Positions 17,811-28,371 of a DNA stretch of 64,000 nt are shown here, one piece after another. The translations under genes and the position numbers were made by a program. Source of the DNA: Ochrobactrum sp. Marseille-Q0166 (GTDB lineage Bacteria > Pseudomonadota > Alphaproteobacteria > Rhizobiales > Rhizobiaceae); the NCBI RefSeq assembly GCF_014397025.1, contig NZ_JACJUO010000001.1, forward strand, positions 1,474,501-1,538,500. Reading direction: 5' to 3'. Numbering within the stretch: the first letter of the stretch is position 1; each line of letters begins with the position of its first letter. The notes beneath the pieces were generated by a model. It was not told the DNA's origin, made no database searches, and saw only the letters and a program-made list of their open reading frames with translations.

Positions 17811-19085
17811 ATGAGCAAAGTCAGCAACAGCGGCGGCGATTCAAAGAATACGCTTTATTGCTCGTTCTGTGGCAAAAGCCAGCATGAAGTTCGTAAGCTG
17901 ATTGCAGGCCCGACCGTATTTATCTGTGACGAGTGCGTCGAACTTTGCATGGACATCATTCGCGAGGAAAACAAAACCTCGATGGTGAAGTCGCGCGAAG
18001 GTGTACCTACGCCGCAGGAAATAAAGGACGTTCTCGACGATTATGTCATCGGCCAGAAAGATGCGAAGCGCGTTCTTTCGGTTGCTGTGCACAATCATTA
18101 CAAGCGTCTGGCACATCAGTCGAAGAGCAACGACATCGAATTGGCGAAGTCCAACATTCTGTTGGTTGGCCCAACGGGTTGCGGTAAGACCTATCTTGCT
18201 CAGACACTCGCACGCATTATCGATGTGCCGTTCACCATGGCTGATGCCACGACGCTCACAGAAGCCGGCTATGTCGGTGAAGATGTCGAAAACATCATTC
18301 TGAAGCTGCTCCAGTCGGCAGATTACAACGTTGAACGCGCACAGCGCGGCATCGTTTATATCGATGAAGTCGACAAGATCAGTCGTAAGTCGGACAATCC
18401 TTCGATCACTCGCGATGTGTCGGGCGAAGGTGTTCAGCAGGCGCTTCTGAAGATCATGGAAGGCACCGTTGCCTCCGTACCGCCGCAGGGTGGTCGCAAG
18501 CATCCGCAGCAGGAATTCCTGCAAGTGGATACGACGAACATCCTGTTCATCTGCGGTGGCGCTTTTGCTGGTCTCGACAAAATCATCTCGGCACGCGGCG
18601 AGAAGACCTCGATTGGTTTCGGTGCCCATGTCAAGTCGGTAGATGAGCGTCGTATTGGTGACGTGTTCAAGGAACTGGAACCTGAAGATCTTCTGAAATT
18701 CGGCCTCATTCCGGAATTCGTCGGGCGTTTGCCTGTCATCGCCACTCTGGAAGATCTGGATGTGGATGCATTGGTGCAGATCCTCACCGAGCCAAAGAAT
18801 GCGCTCGTGAAGCAGTATCAGCGTTTGTTCGACATGGAAAATGTTGAGCTCAGCTTCCACGACGATGCTCTGCGTGCGATTGCCAACAAGGCAGTCGAAC
18901 GCAAGACCGGTGCTCGTGGTCTTCGCTCGATCATGGAAAAGATCCTGCTCGACACAATGTTCGAGCTGCCAACGCTTGAAGGCGTGCAGGAAGTGGTCAT
19001 TTCCGGTGATGTGGTAGATGGCAGCGCTCGTCCGCTTTATATCTATGCTGAGCGGCAGGACGAAAAGGGCAACGCGTCGGCTTAA
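17811..19085 (+). CDS. clpX: ClpX ATPase, specificity subunit of ClpXP
   Basis: AAA+ unfoldase that feeds substrates to ClpP. The 424-residue protein has the N-terminal zinc-binding domain (Cys17, Cys20, Cys39, Cys42), Walker A GPTGCGKT, Walker B YIDEVDKI, the RKSDN/pore-loop region YVGEDVE, and the C-terminal domain with the IGFG loop that docks on ClpP. The start has an upstream AAGGAAA ribosome site. Confidence 0.98.
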   Translation: MSKVSNSGGDSKNTLYCSFCGKSQHEVRKLIAGPTVFICDECVELCMDIIREENKTSMVKSREGVPTPQEIKDVLDDYVIGQKDAKRVLSVAVHNHYKRLAHQSKSNDIELAKSNILLVGPTGCGKTYLAQTLARIIDVPFTMADATTLTEAGYVGEDVENIILKLLQSADYNVERAQRGIVYIDEVDKISRKSDNPSITRDVSGEGVQQALLKIMEGTVASVPPQGGRKHPQQEFLQVDTTNILFICGGAFAGLDKIISARGEKTSIGFGAHVKSVDERRIGDVFKELEPEDLLKFGLIPEFVGRLPVIATLEDLDVDALVQILTEPKNALVKQYQRLFDMENVELSFHDDALRAIANKAVERKTGARGLRSIMEKILLDTMFELPTLEGVQEVVISGDVVDGSARPLYIYAERQDEKGNASA

Positions 19086-19115
19086 CGCCAGTGCAGTGAT
19101 TGCCAGATTTGTTGG

Positions 19116-19140
19116 AAAAGGTCGCGCAAGCGGCCTTTTT
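19116..19140 (+). terminator. terminator after clpX
   Basis: AAAAGGTCGC-GCAA-GCGGCCTTTTT forms a ten-pair stem with one G-U pair, ending in five Ts, 31 bp after clpX. Confidence 0.75.
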
Positions 19141-19371
19141 CTTGTCTATGTCTTGGTCGATGCTGAATACAATGAGCGCTTGTTGTTGTACAAATTCCTG
19201 TGACGGCGCAGGATAGATGACGATTCTATGAATGCTGCCCCTTAAAGCAGCTTGAATTTAGGAGTTCGACACTCCAATTATGGACCGAAGCACTAGTTGT
19301 GGACTGCCTCATAATGAAAGGGGCCATAACTTGTGGCAATCGGGTCGAATGACCTGAGAAAGGACTGAATA

Positions 19372-21795
19372 ATGACGGGTATTGAACAGAAGACCCAAGT
19401 GGGCGGCGAAGACGGGCTTTATGCCGTTCTGCCGTTGCGCGATATCGTAGTCTTCCCCCATATGATTGTTCCGCTGTTTGTTGGACGTGAAAAGTCTATC
19501 AAGGCACTTGAAGAAGTGATGGGTGTCGACAAGCAGATTCTGCTCGCGACGCAGAAAAACGCGGCTGATGACGATCCGGCACCGGATGCAATTTATGAAA
19601 TCGGCACGATCGCAAATGTGTTGCAGCTTCTCAAGCTGCCAGACGGTACCGTCAAGGTTCTCGTTGAGGGTACCGCGCGCGCCAAGATTTCCAAGTTTAC
19701 CGATCGTGAGGATTATCACGAAGCTTTTGCGGTGGCGCTGCCAGAGCCGGAAGAAGATGCCGTTGAAGTTGAGGCTCTGGCCCGTTCGGTGGTTTCCGAT
19801 TTTGAAAACTACGTCAAGCTGAACAAGAAGATTTCGCCGGAAGTGGTTGGTGCGGCCAGTCAGATAGACGACTATTCCAAGCTTGCCGATACAGTTGCTT
19901 CACATCTCGCTATCAAGATTCCTGAAAAACAGGAAATGCTGTCGATTCTCTCGGTGCGTGAGCGCCTTGAGAAGGCGCTTGCTTTCATGGAATCCGAAAT
20001 CTCTGTTCTTCAGGTTGAAAAGCGCATCCGTGGCCGCGTTAAGCGCCAGATGGAAAAGACCCAGCGCGAATATTACCTCAACGAGCAGATGAAGGCGATT
20101 CAGAAGGAGCTTGGTGATGGTGAGGATGGTCGCGATGAAGCGGCTGAACTCGAAGAACGCATCAACAAGACCAAGCTTTCTAAGGAAGCACGCGAGAAGG
20201 CACAGGCTGAGCTGAAGAAGCTGCGCAGCATGAGCCCGATGTCAGCTGAAGCAACTGTTGTTCGCAACTATCTCGACTGGTTGCTGTCTATTCCTTGGGG
20301 CAAGAAATCCAAGGTCAAGCAGGATTTGAACTTTGCTGAGGAAGTGCTTGATGACGAGCATTTCGGTCTCGACAAGGTCAAGGAACGCATTGTCGAATAT
20401 CTCGCAGTGCAGGCTCGCTCGACTAAAATCAAAGGCCCAATCCTCTGCCTCGTTGGACCTCCCGGCGTCGGTAAGACCTCGCTCGCCCGTTCGATTGCCA
20501 AGGCTACTGGTCGTGAATATGTCCGTATGTCGCTCGGTGGCGTGCGTGACGAGGCCGAAATCCGGGGTCACCGCCGCACTTACATCGGTTCGATGCCCGG
20601 TAAGGTCATCCAGTCGATGAAGAAGGCGAAGAAGTCCAACCCGCTCTTCCTGCTCGATGAAATCGACAAGATGGGTCAGGATTTCCGTGGCGATCCGTCT
20701 TCGGCAATGCTTGAGGTGCTGGACCCAGAACAGAACTCAACCTTCATGGATCACTACCTTGAGGTTGAATATGATCTGTCGAATGTCATGTTCGTGACGA
20801 CTGCCAATACGCTGAATATTCCGGGTCCGCTTCTGGACCGTATGGAGGTCATCCGTATTGCCGGTTACACCGAAGATGAGAAGCTCGAGATTGCCAAGCG
20901 GCACCTGCTGCCAAAGGCGATCAAGGACCACGCTTTGCAGCCGAAGGAGTTTTCGGTCACAGACGAAGCGCTGCGTAACGTTATCCGTCTTTACACGCGT
21001 GAAGCCGGTGTTCGTAGCCTTGAACGTGAAATGATGACCTTAGCACGTAAGGCCGTGACAGAGATTCTGAAGTCGAAGAAAAAGTCGGTGAAGATCACCG
21101 ACAAGAACCTCTCCGATTATCTCGGTGTCGAGCGTTTCCGTTATGGTCAGGCTGAAGGTGAAGACCAGGTGGGTGTTGTCACAGGTCTCGCATGGACTGA
21201 AGTTGGCGGCGAATTGCTGACCATCGAAGGTGTTATGATGCCCGGTAAGGGCCGCATGACTGTCACGGGTAATCTCCGTGATGTGATGAAGGAATCGATT
21301 TCTGCGGCGGCATCTTATGTTCGCTCGCGGGCGGTTGATTTCGGTATCGAGCCTCCGTTGTTCGACAAGCGCGACATCCACGTTCACGTACCGGAAGGTG
21401 CGACACCAAAAGATGGTCCATCGGCTGGTATCGCCATGGTTACGGCAATTGTCTCTGTTCTGACCGGTATTCCTGTCCGCAAGGACATTGCGATGACCGG
21501 CGAAGTGACACTGCGTGGTCGTGTTCTGCCTATCGGAGGTCTTAAGGAAAAGCTGCTTGCTGCATTGCGCGGCGGCATCAAGAAGGTTCTGATCCCAGAA
21601 GAAAACGCCAAGGATCTGGCGGATATTCCGGACAATGTGAAGAACAATCTTGAAATCGTTCCAGTGTCACGAGTCGGTGAAGTGCTGAAACATGCATTGG
21701 TTCGTGAGCCGGAACCGATTGAGTGGAAAGAGCCGGAAACGCCTGTCGCATCCGCATCAGTAGATGATGAAGCAGGTGTTTCAACAGCACACTAA
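19372..21795 (+). CDS. lon: ATP-dependent protease Lon
   Basis: Homohexameric AAA+ serine protease for misfolded and regulatory proteins. The 807-residue protein has the N-terminal LON substrate domain (begins [15 protein letters not shown]), a coiled-coil region around 190-300, Walker [10 protein letters not shown], Walker [10 protein letters not shown], and the S16 protease domain with the catalytic serine in PKDGPSAG and the catalytic lysine near GLKEKLLAA. Length and domain order are normal. An independent promoter is likely in the 286-bp gap after clpX. Confidence 0.98.
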   Translation: MTGIEQKTQVGGEDGLYAVLPLRDIVVFPHMIVPLFVGREKSIKALEEVMGVDKQILLATQKNAADDDPAPDAIYEIGTIANVLQLLKLPDGTVKVLVEGTARAKISKFTDREDYHEAFAVALPEPEEDAVEVEALARSVVSDFENYVKLNKKISPEVVGAASQIDDYSKLADTVASHLAIKIPEKQEMLSILSVRERLEKALAFMESEISVLQVEKRIRGRVKRQMEKTQREYYLNEQMKAIQKELGDGEDGRDEAAELEERINKTKLSKEAREKAQAELKKLRSMSPMSAEATVVRNYLDWLLSIPWGKKSKVKQDLNFAEEVLDDEHFGLDKVKERIVEYLAVQARSTKIKGPILCLVGPPGVGKTSLARSIAKATGREYVRMSLGGVRDEAEIRGHRRTYIGSMPGKVIQSMKKAKKSNPLFLLDEIDKMGQDFRGDPSSAMLEVLDPEQNSTFMDHYLEVEYDLSNVMFVTTANTLNIPGPLLDRMEVIRIAGYTEDEKLEIAKRHLLPKAIKDHALQPKEFSVTDEALRNVIRLYTREAGVRSLEREMMTLARKAVTEILKSKKKSVKITDKNLSDYLGVERFRYGQAEGEDQVGVVTGLAWTEVGGELLTIEGVMMPGKGRMTVTGNLRDVMKESISAAASYVRSRAVDFGIEPPLFDKRDIHVHVPEGATPKDGPSAGIAMVTAIVSVLTGIPVRKDIAMTGEVTLRGRVLPIGGLKEKLLAALRGGIKKVLIPEENAKDLADIPDNVKNNLEIVPVSRVGEVLKHALVREPEPIEWKEPETPVASASVDDEAGVSTAH

Positions 21796-21820
21796 TCGCT
21801 GCCAATTGCTCATAAGCATA

Positions 21821-21847
21821 GAATGCCGGGCTAAATGCCCGGCATTT
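21821..21847 (+). terminator. terminator after lon (first of two)
   Basis: GAATGCCGGGC-TAAAT-GCCCGGCATTTC is a long perfect stem 25 bp after the lon stop, with only a short T tract. Confidence 0.75.
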
Positions 21848-21855
21848 CTGTGTTT

Positions 21856-21879
21856 AACCCCGGTTTTCCGGGGTTTTTT
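21856..21879 (+). terminator. terminator after lon (second of two)
   Basis: AACCCCGG-TTTT-CCGGGGTT followed by TTTT. Together with the hairpin just upstream it isolates hupB from lon. Confidence 0.85.
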
Positions 21880-21882
21880 CAT

Positions 21883-21905
21883 GTTGACAGGCTTGGTTTG
21901 TCAAC
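21883..21905 (+). promoter_or_regulatory. hupB promoter region with overlapping inverted repeat
   Basis: A perfect -35 hexamer TTGACA (21884-21889) is embedded in the inverted repeat GTTGACA-N9-TGTCAAC (21883-21905), upstream of hupB. No strong -10 hexamer stands at 17 bp. A protein that binds the repeat would cover the -35 element and part of the spacer. Confidence 0.5.
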
Positions 21906-21973
21906 CGATTTGAATAAACTGCACGCAATCCGGTCGCGTTATTCGTTCCGGTAGATAAAGAAAGGAAATGCCT

Positions 21974-22249
21974 ATGAACAAGAACGAATTGGTCGCCGCA
22001 GTAGCGGAAAAGGGCGGTTTGACTAAGGCCGACGCAGGAACTGCTGTTGACGCTGTACTCGCAGCGGTTACTGGTGCACTCAAGGCTGGTGAAGAAGTGC
22101 GTCTGCCAGGCTTTGGCGTTTTCTCTGTTTCGCATCGCGCTGCCTCGACTGGTCGCAATCCTTCGACCGGCAAGGAAGTTGCTATTCCTGCCCGCAACGT
22201 GCCGAAGTTCTCGGCAGGCAAGGGCCTGAAGGATGCCGTTAACGGCTAA
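21974..22249 (+). CDS. hupB: DNA-binding protein HU
   Basis: Nucleoid-associated histone-like protein of 91 residues. The sequence begins MNKNELVAAVAEKGGLTKAD and contains the diagnostic GFGVFSVSHRAASTGRNP beta-arm segment ending in the proline that intercalates DNA. The ATG at 21974 aligns with the family; an in-frame ATG two codons earlier (21968) is possible. A clear terminator follows. Confidence 0.97.
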   Translation: MNKNELVAAVAEKGGLTKADAGTAVDAVLAAVTGALKAGEEVRLPGFGVFSVSHRAASTGRNPSTGKEVAIPARNVPKFSAGKGLKDAVNG

Positions 22250-22292
22250 TCCTGTAATTTGAGGCGATATTATCGCGCTCAATTATGCGAGA

Positions 22293-22317
22293 AGGCCCGG
22301 TTTGACCGGGCTTTTTT
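22293..22317 (+). terminator. terminator after hupB
   Basis: GCCCGG-TTTGA-CCGGGC with a six-T run, about 45 bp after the hupB stop. Confidence 0.85.
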
Positions 22318-22358
22318 CATTTGTTCGATATATGATGTTGAATAAGGGAGGTTTCGCG

Positions 22359-23132
22359 ATGCGCTTTCGTAAATTGAGTATGGCTCTCCTGGTTATTGGT
22401 CTTTCAGGATTGCTGATCGGTATGCATTCGGCGCAAGCGAAAATCTGTGACGAGCAAGTCTTTCAGGATACAAAATTCATCATTTGTACGGTCAAGGCCA
22501 AAGAGAATCTTCGTCTTTTCTGGAAGGGCGCAGATGGTGAGCCCTATCGCAATTTCTCGAAAATTGCAGATGCCGTGTCTGGACAGGGCAAGTCACTATC
22601 GTTCGCGTTTAATGCGGGAATGTATCAGGTCGATTTCACGCCTATGGGGCTCTATGTAGAGGAGAGCCAGGAACTGGTTCCGGCCGATACGAAAGCACCT
22701 CAGCGCACCTCAGGCCCAGTTCCAAACTTCTATAAAAAGCCCAATGGTGTTTTCTATTTTGATAATGAAAATGCTGGCATTTTGCCGACCGACACGTTTT
22801 TAAAAAATCGACCGCACGCGCGCTTTGCGACTCAATCCGGACCGATGCTGGTTAACAGGAACAGGCTCAATCCGATTCTGATTAAAGGATCGACAGACCG
22901 CACCCGTAGAAGCGGTGTTGGTGTTTGTACCGATGAGACCGTTCGCTTTGCGATCAGCGAAGATGCAGTGAATTTCTATGATTTCGCGTCACTGTTTCGA
23001 GATGCACTTAAATGCCCAAATGCACTATTCCTCGATGGGGGCGGTGGCGCAGGAATTTTTAATCCTGTCATGGGAAAAAATGACATCTCATGGCATGGCG
23101 GATATGGGCCGGTTGTTGGCTTTATCGAGTAA
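22359..23132 (+). CDS. exported DUF2233/phosphodiester glycosidase-like protein
   Basis: A 257-residue secreted protein. Starting at ATG 22359, which has a strong AAGGGAGG ribosome site, the first about 27 residues are a signal peptide ending AHSAQA-like before KICDE. The mature part shows FAFNAGMY, the GPMLV and RRSGVGVC segments and the glycine-rich DGGGGAGIFNP motif, typical of the NAGPA/DUF2233 fold, whose characterised members cleave phosphodiester-linked sugars. The bacterial substrate is not known. It converges on uvrA with a shared terminator. Confidence 0.8.
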   Translation: MRFRKLSMALLVIGLSGLLIGMHSAQAKICDEQVFQDTKFIICTVKAKENLRLFWKGADGEPYRNFSKIADAVSGQGKSLSFAFNAGMYQVDFTPMGLYVEESQELVPADTKAPQRTSGPVPNFYKKPNGVFYFDNENAGILPTDTFLKNRPHARFATQSGPMLVNRNRLNPILIKGSTDRTRRSGVGVCTDETVRFAISEDAVNFYDFASLFRDALKCPNALFLDGGGGAGIFNPVMGKNDISWHGGYGPVVGFIE

Positions 23133-23135
23133 CAA

Positions 23136-23161
23136 AAAGCCCGGAGTTTCCTCCGGGCTTT
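23136..23161. terminator. bidirectional terminator between DUF2233 gene and uvrA
   Basis: AAAGCCCGGAG-TTTC-CTCCGGGCTTT is a perfect 11-pair stem with A and T runs on the two sides, so it can serve both convergent genes. Confidence 0.85.
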
Positions 23162-23165
23162 GCAT

Positions 23166-26090
23166 TTATTCAGCGGCTTCTGCCTTGCCCTTTGGGCGCC
23201 GCTCCAGAAGTTCTTTCAGGAATTGGCCTGTGTAGGAACGCTTTTCCTTCACAATGTCTTCCGGTCTTCCAACGGCAACGATTTCTCCGCCGCCATCACC
23301 ACCTTCCGGACCGAGATCGATTACCCAGTCCGCAGTCTTGATAACTTCGAGATTGTGCTCGATAACCACAACCGTATTGCCCTGTTCGACAAGTTCGTGC
23401 AGCACTTCGAGAAGCTTTGCAACGTCGTGAAAGTGTAGGCCGGTTGTCGGCTCATCAAGAATATAGAGCGTTTTGCCTGTGGCTTTGCGCGATAATTCCT
23501 TGGCAAGTTTCACGCGTTGCGCTTCACCACCGGAAAGTGTCGTTGCCTGCTGGCCGACCTTGATATAGCCGAGGCCAACTTTTACAAGCGTTTCAAGCTT
23601 GTCGCGCACGGCTGGAACGGCTGTGAAGAATTCAGCGCCTTCTTCAACTGTCATATCCAGAACATCGGCAATCGATTTGCCTTTGAACTGCACTTCCAGC
23701 GTTTCGCGATTGTAGCGCTTGCCGTGGCAGACATCACAGGTGACATAGACATCCGGCAGGAAGTGCATCTCGATCTTGATGACACCATCGCCCTGACAGG
23801 CTTCACAACGACCGCCCTTCACGTTGAAGGAGAATCGTCCTGGCTGATAACCGCGGGCTTTCGCTTCCGGTAACCCAGAAAACCAGTCGCGGATTGGCGT
23901 GAAAGCGCCAGTATAGGTGGCCGGGTTGGAGCGCGGTGTGCGGCCAATCGGCGATTGGTCAATATCAATGACTTTATCGAGGAATTCGAGGCCTTCGATG
24001 CGGTCATGCTCTGCCGGATGTTCACGCGAACCCATGATGCGGCGCGAAGCAGCCTTGAACAGCGTTTCGATCAGGAAAGTGGACTTGCCACCGCCCGACA
24101 CGCCGGTAACTGCCGTAAATGTACCAAGCGGGATATCCGCTGAAACATTCTTCAGATTGTTACCACGCGCACCGACAACCCGGATGCGCTTGTTCTTGAT
24201 GAGCTTGCGACGCTCAGCAGGAACAGCAACTTCCATCACGCCCGACAAATATTTGCCGGTCAGCGAATTCGGGTTGGACATAACGTCCTTCGGTGTGCCC
24301 TGCGCAATGATCTTGCCGCCATGAACACCAGCCGCCGGGCCGATATCGACCACATAGTCCGCTGTCAGAATCGCATCTTCATCATGCTCGACCACGATAA
24401 CGGTATTGCCGAGATCGCGTAAGTGACGAAGCGTGTCGAGAAGGCGGGCATTGTCGCGCTGATGAAGGCCGATGGACGGCTCATCAAGTACATAAAGTAC
24501 ACCGGTCAGACCTGAGCCGATCTGCGAAGCGAGGCGAATGCGCTGGCTCTCACCACCCGAAAGCGTTCCGGAGTTACGAGCCAGCGTCAGATAGTCAAGG
24601 CCGACATCATTGAGGAATTCCAGACGTTCGCGGATTTCCTTGAGAATGCGGGCTGCAATTTCGCGCTGCTTGTCGTTGAATGTGCCATCGACATCGCGGA
24701 ACCACTGATCCGCATTGCGGATCGACATACTGGTGATTTCGCCGATGTGCTTCATGCCAACCTTGACGGCCAGTGCTTCCGGTTTCAGGCGAAAGCCTTT
24801 ACAGGCCGGGCAGGGCGTCGAAGACATGAAGCGTTCGATTTCCTCACGCGACCATGCGGAATCGGTTTCTTTCCAGCGACGTTCGAGATTAGGAATCACA
24901 CCCTCAAAAGCCTTGGTGGTCTGATAGGAGCGCAGGCCATCATCATACTGGAAGGTGATTTCCTTGCCCCTGGTGCCATAGAGAATGGCATCCTTTGCTT
25001 CATCGGAAAGATCTACCCACTTGGCGCTAACCTTAAAACCATAGGCTTTGCCCAGCGCTTCTAGCGTCTGATTGTAATAAGGCGAAGACGAGCGAGCCCA
25101 AGGCGCAATCGCTCCATCCTTGAGAGCAGAGTTTTCGTCGGGAACAATCAGATTCGGATCAATCGCCTGCTGGGTGCCAAGACCGTCACAGGTCGGGCAG
25201 GCGCCAAATGGATTATTGAAGGAAAACAGGCGCGGCTCGATTTCCGGGATAGTGAAGCCGGAAACCGGGCAGGCGAATTTTTCCGAAAACATCACGCGTT
25301 CATGCGTCTCGTTGGCCGATTTGTTTGCACTACCGCCCGCCGATGTGTCTTCAGCCAATAATGGCTTATCAGCGAATTCAGCAATAGCCAGACCTTCAGC
25401 GAGCTTGAGGCAGGTTTCAAGACTGTCCGCAAGGCGGGTCGCAAGATCGGCGCGCACGACAACGCGGTCCACGACTACATCAATATCGTGTTTGTACTTT
25501 TTGTCTAGCGCTGGAACGTCAGCGATTTCGTAAAAGGTGCCATCGACCTTCACGCGCTGAAACCCCTTTTTCTGCAGCTCGGCCAGCTCTTTCTTGTATT
25601 CGCCTTTGCGACCGCGAACGATCGGCGCGAGGATATAAAGACGCGTGCCTTCTTCAAATGCCAGCACCCGATCAACCATCTGGCTGACTGTCTGACTCTC
25701 AATCGGCAGGCCGGTAGCTGGCGAATAAGGTACGCCCACACGCGCGAAAAGCAGGCGCATGTAGTCGTAGATTTCGGTGACGGTGCCGACAGTCGAACGG
25801 GGATTGCGGCTTGTTGTCTTCTGCTCAATGGAAATGGCAGGAGACAGGCCGTCGATCTGATCGACATCCGGCTTTTGCATCATTTCAAGGAACTGGCGCG
25901 CATAGGCCGAAAGGCTTTCGACGTAGCGGCGCTGACCTTCCGCATAAATCGTATCGAAGGCCAGCGATGATTTGCCGGAACCTGAAAGACCTGTCATCAC
26001 GATCAGCTTGTCGCGTGGCAAATCTAGATCGACATTTTTCAGATTGTGTTCACGCGCGCCACGTATGGAAATGAATTTCTGATCGCTCAT
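23166..26090 (-). CDS. uvrA: excinuclease ABC subunit A
   Basis: DNA-damage recognition ATPase of nucleotide excision repair. The 974-residue protein has two ABC ATPase halves ([14 protein letters not shown] and [14 protein letters not shown]alker A motifs; [12 protein letters not shown] and [12 protein letters not shown] signatures) and zinc modules with CPxCxG-type cysteines (CPTCDG; CEACQG...CDVCHG). ATG 26090 has an AGGA ribosome site; an in-frame ATG at 26114 would add eight residues without a good site. It diverges from ssb and has a LexA-type box upstream. Confidence 0.97.
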   Translation of the reverse strand: MSDQKFISIRGAREHNLKNVDLDLPRDKLIVMTGLSGSGKSSLAFDTIYAEGQRRYVESLSAYARQFLEMMQKPDVDQIDGLSPAISIEQKTTSRNPRSTVGTVTEIYDYMRLLFARVGVPYSPATGLPIESQTVSQMVDRVLAFEEGTRLYILAPIVRGRKGEYKKELAELQKKGFQRVKVDGTFYEIADVPALDKKYKHDIDVVVDRVVVRADLATRLADSLETCLKLAEGLAIAEFADKPLLAEDTSAGGSANKSANETHERVMFSEKFACPVSGFTIPEIEPRLFSFNNPFGACPTCDGLGTQQAIDPNLIVPDENSALKDGAIAPWARSSSPYYNQTLEALGKAYGFKVSAKWVDLSDEAKDAILYGTRGKEITFQYDDGLRSYQTTKAFEGVIPNLERRWKETDSAWSREEIERFMSSTPCPACKGFRLKPEALAVKVGMKHIGEITSMSIRNADQWFRDVDGTFNDKQREIAARILKEIRERLEFLNDVGLDYLTLARNSGTLSGGESQRIRLASQIGSGLTGVLYVLDEPSIGLHQRDNARLLDTLRHLRDLGNTVIVVEHDEDAILTADYVVDIGPAAGVHGGKIIAQGTPKDVMSNPNSLTGKYLSGVMEVAVPAERRKLIKNKRIRVVGARGNNLKNVSADIPLGTFTAVTGVSGGGKSTFLIETLFKAASRRIMGSREHPAEHDRIEGLEFLDKVIDIDQSPIGRTPRSNPATYTGAFTPIRDWFSGLPEAKARGYQPGRFSFNVKGGRCEACQGDGVIKIEMHFLPDVYVTCDVCHGKRYNRETLEVQFKGKSIADVLDMTVEEGAEFFTAVPAVRDKLETLVKVGLGYIKVGQQATTLSGGEAQRVKLAKELSRKATGKTLYILDEPTTGLHFHDVAKLLEVLHELVEQGNTVVVIEHNLEVIKTADWVIDLGPEGGDGGGEIVAVGRPEDIVKEKRSYTGQFLKELLERRPKGKAEAAE

Positions 26091-26170
26091 TCCGCGTCCT
26101 GCCTGTTTGGTCATGTCATGGAGTGTTCGTGCGCCGATAGTCGTCGCGCCGCTCCATAATATGGGGATGA

Positions 26171-26190
26171 ACCCCTTCCAGGGAAAGGGG
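26171..26190 (-). promoter_or_regulatory. hairpin in the uvrA leader
   Basis: CCCCTTCC (26172-26179) can pair with GGAAAGGGG (26182-26190), with one bulged base. The hairpin would lie in the uvrA 5' untranslated region, between the predicted promoter and the start codon. Function unknown. Confidence 0.35.
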
Positions 26191-26223
26191 GCCGGTCAAT
26201 CGTTGGATGCAGATTTAGCACCA

Positions 26224-26277
26224 GAACAAAGATCGAACAACCAGCCTTTTGATAGGCGATACGAAATGTGAACGCAA
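26224..26277 (-). promoter_or_regulatory. uvrA promoter with LexA (SOS) box
   Basis: GAAC-AAAGATC-GAAC (26224-26238) is a perfect match to the alphaproteobacterial LexA operator GAAC-N7-GAAC. Reading toward uvrA, a promoter TTGCGT (26272-26277 complement) - 17 bp - TATCAA (26249-26254 complement) lies just upstream, so bound LexA would cover the transcription start. SOS control of uvrA by this box type is established in related bacteria. Confidence 0.75.
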
Positions 26278-26709
26278 GAGCGTTGACTGTTACTCCTGAC
26301 AGGAGCAAACTATAATCACTCGCTGAATGGGGAGATATCGAAAGGGCTGAATCGATATCGAAAAGAGGCCCAGTCAGTTGAGCTAACGCAACAGGGAGGT
26401 AAAGGAGCATGAGTCCACCTGACTACGTTGCCTAGCTTTCATAATGATGAAAGCACAATTGCTTGCGATCATAGCTGCCTCATCTGTAAGGAATGATGTA
26501 TTTTTGATTGAAACAGGTAATTGCAGAAAATTTGAAACATGGGCGGAAACGTGGTTTCGTACCTCAGATTTCCGAAACGATTTATCGGCGAAGTACTGTC
26601 GATATAAGAGCATTGCTCAACCCCAAGCCCTGCGCGCCTAAGAAACAGTGAGCGGCAGGGCTTATCTCTGTTCTCTCAGGAATTATCTGCTGAAAATTGT
26701 CAGTAGTTA
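26239..26709. other. long uvrA-ssb intergenic region, no gene recognised
   Basis: No convincing gene is seen between the two SOS promoters. The stretch holds two palindromes: CTCCTG-A-CAGGAG (26293-26305, followed at 26311 by TATAAT) and GCTTTCAT-AATG-ATGAAAGC (26435-26454). A 65-codon open frame at 26444-26641 begins inside the second palindrome, has no ribosome site and no recognisable family. A small RNA or a leader is possible but not shown. Confidence 0.4.
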
Positions 26710-26738
26710 TTGCATTTTGAACAAAACAAGAACATAAC
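26710..26738 (+). promoter_or_regulatory. ssb promoter with LexA (SOS) box
   Basis: TTGCAT (26710-26715) - 17 bp - CATAAC (26733-26738) forms a plausible promoter, and the spacer contains GAAC-AAAACAA-GAAC (26719-26733), a perfect alphaproteobacterial LexA operator. Transcription would leave a leader of about 195 nt before ssb. Confidence 0.75.
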
Positions 26739-26941
26739 TTCTGTGGAACACTATTAAAATAACACCTCCAGTGAGAGCGCATGGAGAGTGGGTGTTGTAG
26801 AGTGTTTCCTGAGTTTTTGGTGATGGCGCATGGTTGCGCCTGATCCTTATTTTGGAAAGCACCCTTTTCTCAATACATCCGGTTCTATCCGGTTGAAGAT
26901 GATCGGGAAGGTGTGTTTGCGAGACCCGGAGTAAGTTTTCG

Positions 26942-27457
26942 ATGGCTGGTAGTGTCAACAAAGTCATTCTGGTCGGCAATCTTGGTGCCGATCCTGAAAT
27001 TCGTCGCCTCAATTCCGGCGACCAGATTGCCAATTTGCGCATTGCGACATCGGAAAGCTGGCGCGACCGTCAGAGCGGTGAGCGCAAGGATCGTACTGAA
27101 TGGCACAGCGTTGTCATTTTCAACGAAAATCTCGCCAAGGTTGCCGAGCAGTACCTCAAGAAGGGCTCCAAGGTTTATATCGAAGGCGCGCTGCAAACCC
27201 GCAAATGGCAGGATCAGAACGGCAACGACCGTTATACGACTGAAATCGTGTTGCAAAAATTCCGTGGCGAATTGCAAATGCTCGACAGCCGTGGTGAAGG
27301 CGGCGGCGAGGGTCGCTCGTTCGGCGGTGGTGGCGGTGGCAATCGCAACCAGATGTCCGATTACTCCGGTGGTGGTAATGACTTTGGTTCGTCCGGCCCA
27401 TCTAATCAGGGCGGTGGCGGTTTCTCCCGCGATCTCGACGATGAAATTCCATTCTGA
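26942..27457 (+). CDS. ssb: single-stranded DNA-binding protein
   Basis: Tetrameric protein that coats single-stranded DNA in replication and repair. The 171-residue protein has an N-terminal OB fold (begins [20 protein letters not shown], about 1-110), a glycine-rich flexible linker (about 118-160), and the conserved acidic tail DDEIPF that recruits partner proteins. It is preceded by a LexA-controlled promoter and diverges from uvrA, a classical SOS arrangement. Confidence 0.98.
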   Translation: MAGSVNKVILVGNLGADPEIRRLNSGDQIANLRIATSESWRDRQSGERKDRTEWHSVVIFNENLAKVAEQYLKKGSKVYIEGALQTRKWQDQNGNDRYTTEIVLQKFRGELQMLDSRGEGGGEGRSFGGGGGGNRNQMSDYSGGGNDFGSSGPSNQGGGGFSRDLDDEIPF

Positions 27458-27461
27458 TGAA

Positions 27462-27491
27462 AAGGCGGGCGCATTAAGCGCCCGCTTTTTT
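27462..27491 (+). terminator. terminator after ssb
   Basis: GCGGGCGC-ATTAA-GCGCCCGC followed by six Ts, directly after the ssb stop. Confidence 0.9.
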
Positions 27492-27595
27492 AGTTACATC
27501 GATATTTGAAAAGAGCTTTACAAGTTACTTATTTTGCTTGTTATTCTTTTTATTCAAGCAACCAGAAATCGTCTTAAATACTAACTCGTAATGCT

Positions 27596-28183
27596 ATGAT
27601 TGAAGTGATGCAGGCCGGTTCTGGTGCTCAGGGATGTTTTGTTGCCGTTGTCGGCCCGAGTGGAGCTGGCAAAGATACAATCCTGGATGCAGCGCGAGAG
27701 GCGCTGAAAGATGATCTGCGGTTTCATTTTGTGCGCCGGGTCATTACCCGAGCAAAAATGTCCGGTAGTGAAGATCATGATAGCCTTGATGTAACATCCT
27801 TTGATAAAACTGCGGACGAGGGCGCTTACGCACTTCACTGGCAAGCGCATGGCTTGCGTTATGGTTTGCCGCGATCAATGGATGCGAGACTTGCAGAAGG
27901 CACTGTTGTGATTGCCAATGTATCGCGCAGGGTGCTGGCGGATATAAGCAGGCAATATCAATCACGTTCTATCGTTCTGATCACTGCGCAGCCGTCTGTC
28001 CTCGCCGAGCGACTTGCATTGCGTGGCCGCGAAACACGCGAGCAGATCGAAAAGCGTCTGGCGCGGGAAGTACGCTTTGATGACCAGGACGAAAATATCG
28101 TCACGATTGATAACTCCGCAGACATTGCGTCAGCGGCAGGAAAGTTCATCAATCATCTGATTAATGTTGCTTCAAAATCATAA
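27596..28183 (+). CDS. phnN: ribose 1,5-bisphosphokinase PhnN
   Basis: A 195-residue P-loop kinase related to guanylate kinase, with Walker A GPSGAGKDT near residue 20 and VRRVITR and RLALRGRE segments typical of PhnN, which forms PRPP from ribose 1,5-bisphosphate in phosphonate use. No C-P lyase genes lie in this window, so here it is an isolated copy. A second in-frame ATG at 27608 is a possible start. Guanylate kinase proper is less likely given the diverged nucleotide-binding region. Confidence 0.85.
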   Translation: MIEVMQAGSGAQGCFVAVVGPSGAGKDTILDAAREALKDDLRFHFVRRVITRAKMSGSEDHDSLDVTSFDKTADEGAYALHWQAHGLRYGLPRSMDARLAEGTVVIANVSRRVLADISRQYQSRSIVLITAQPSVLAERLALRGRETREQIEKRLAREVRFDDQDENIVTIDNSADIASAAGKFINHLINVASKS

Positions 28184-28218
28184 TATTAGATTATATTTTT
28201 GAAGTGAATTATCATATT

Positions 28219-28369
28219 AGAGCGTGTTGCGCTTAATCGTATCCACTGCGCTCGCTCTAATTCTTTGTTTTTACGCATGTCTTTATCCCATCGTAGCGGG
28301 ACCAGAAATCAGTCCTGTGAACTGATTTCCCCGTGAAGACGGTGCCCACTTTGGGGAGACATGCTCTAG
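28219..28369. repeat. intergenic palindromic repeat element, full-length copy
   Basis: This about 150-bp element has a core running from TTTGTTTTTACGCATGTCTT to GCCCACTTTGGGGAGACATGCT. It contains a perfect inner inverted repeat GAAATCAGT-N7-ACTGATTTC (28305-28329). A shorter copy of the core in inverse orientation lies at 36591-36648. Elements of this look are common between genes in Rhizobiales; they have no coding function that I can see. Confidence 0.65.
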
Positions 28370-28371
28370 TT

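Noticed and set aside
17841..18860. 339-codon open frame on the minus strand across clpX
   Set aside because: Antisense shadow of clpX with no domain or ribosome site.
26370..26396. tRNA D-arm-like sequence in the uvrA-ssb gap
   Set aside because: On the minus strand TAGCTCAACTGA resembles a tRNA D-arm, but neither an acceptor stem, anticodon stem nor T-arm can be formed around it.
26444..26641. 65-codon open frame in the uvrA-ssb gap
   Set aside because: Starts inside a palindrome, lacks a ribosome site and has no family; retained only as part of the intergenic description.
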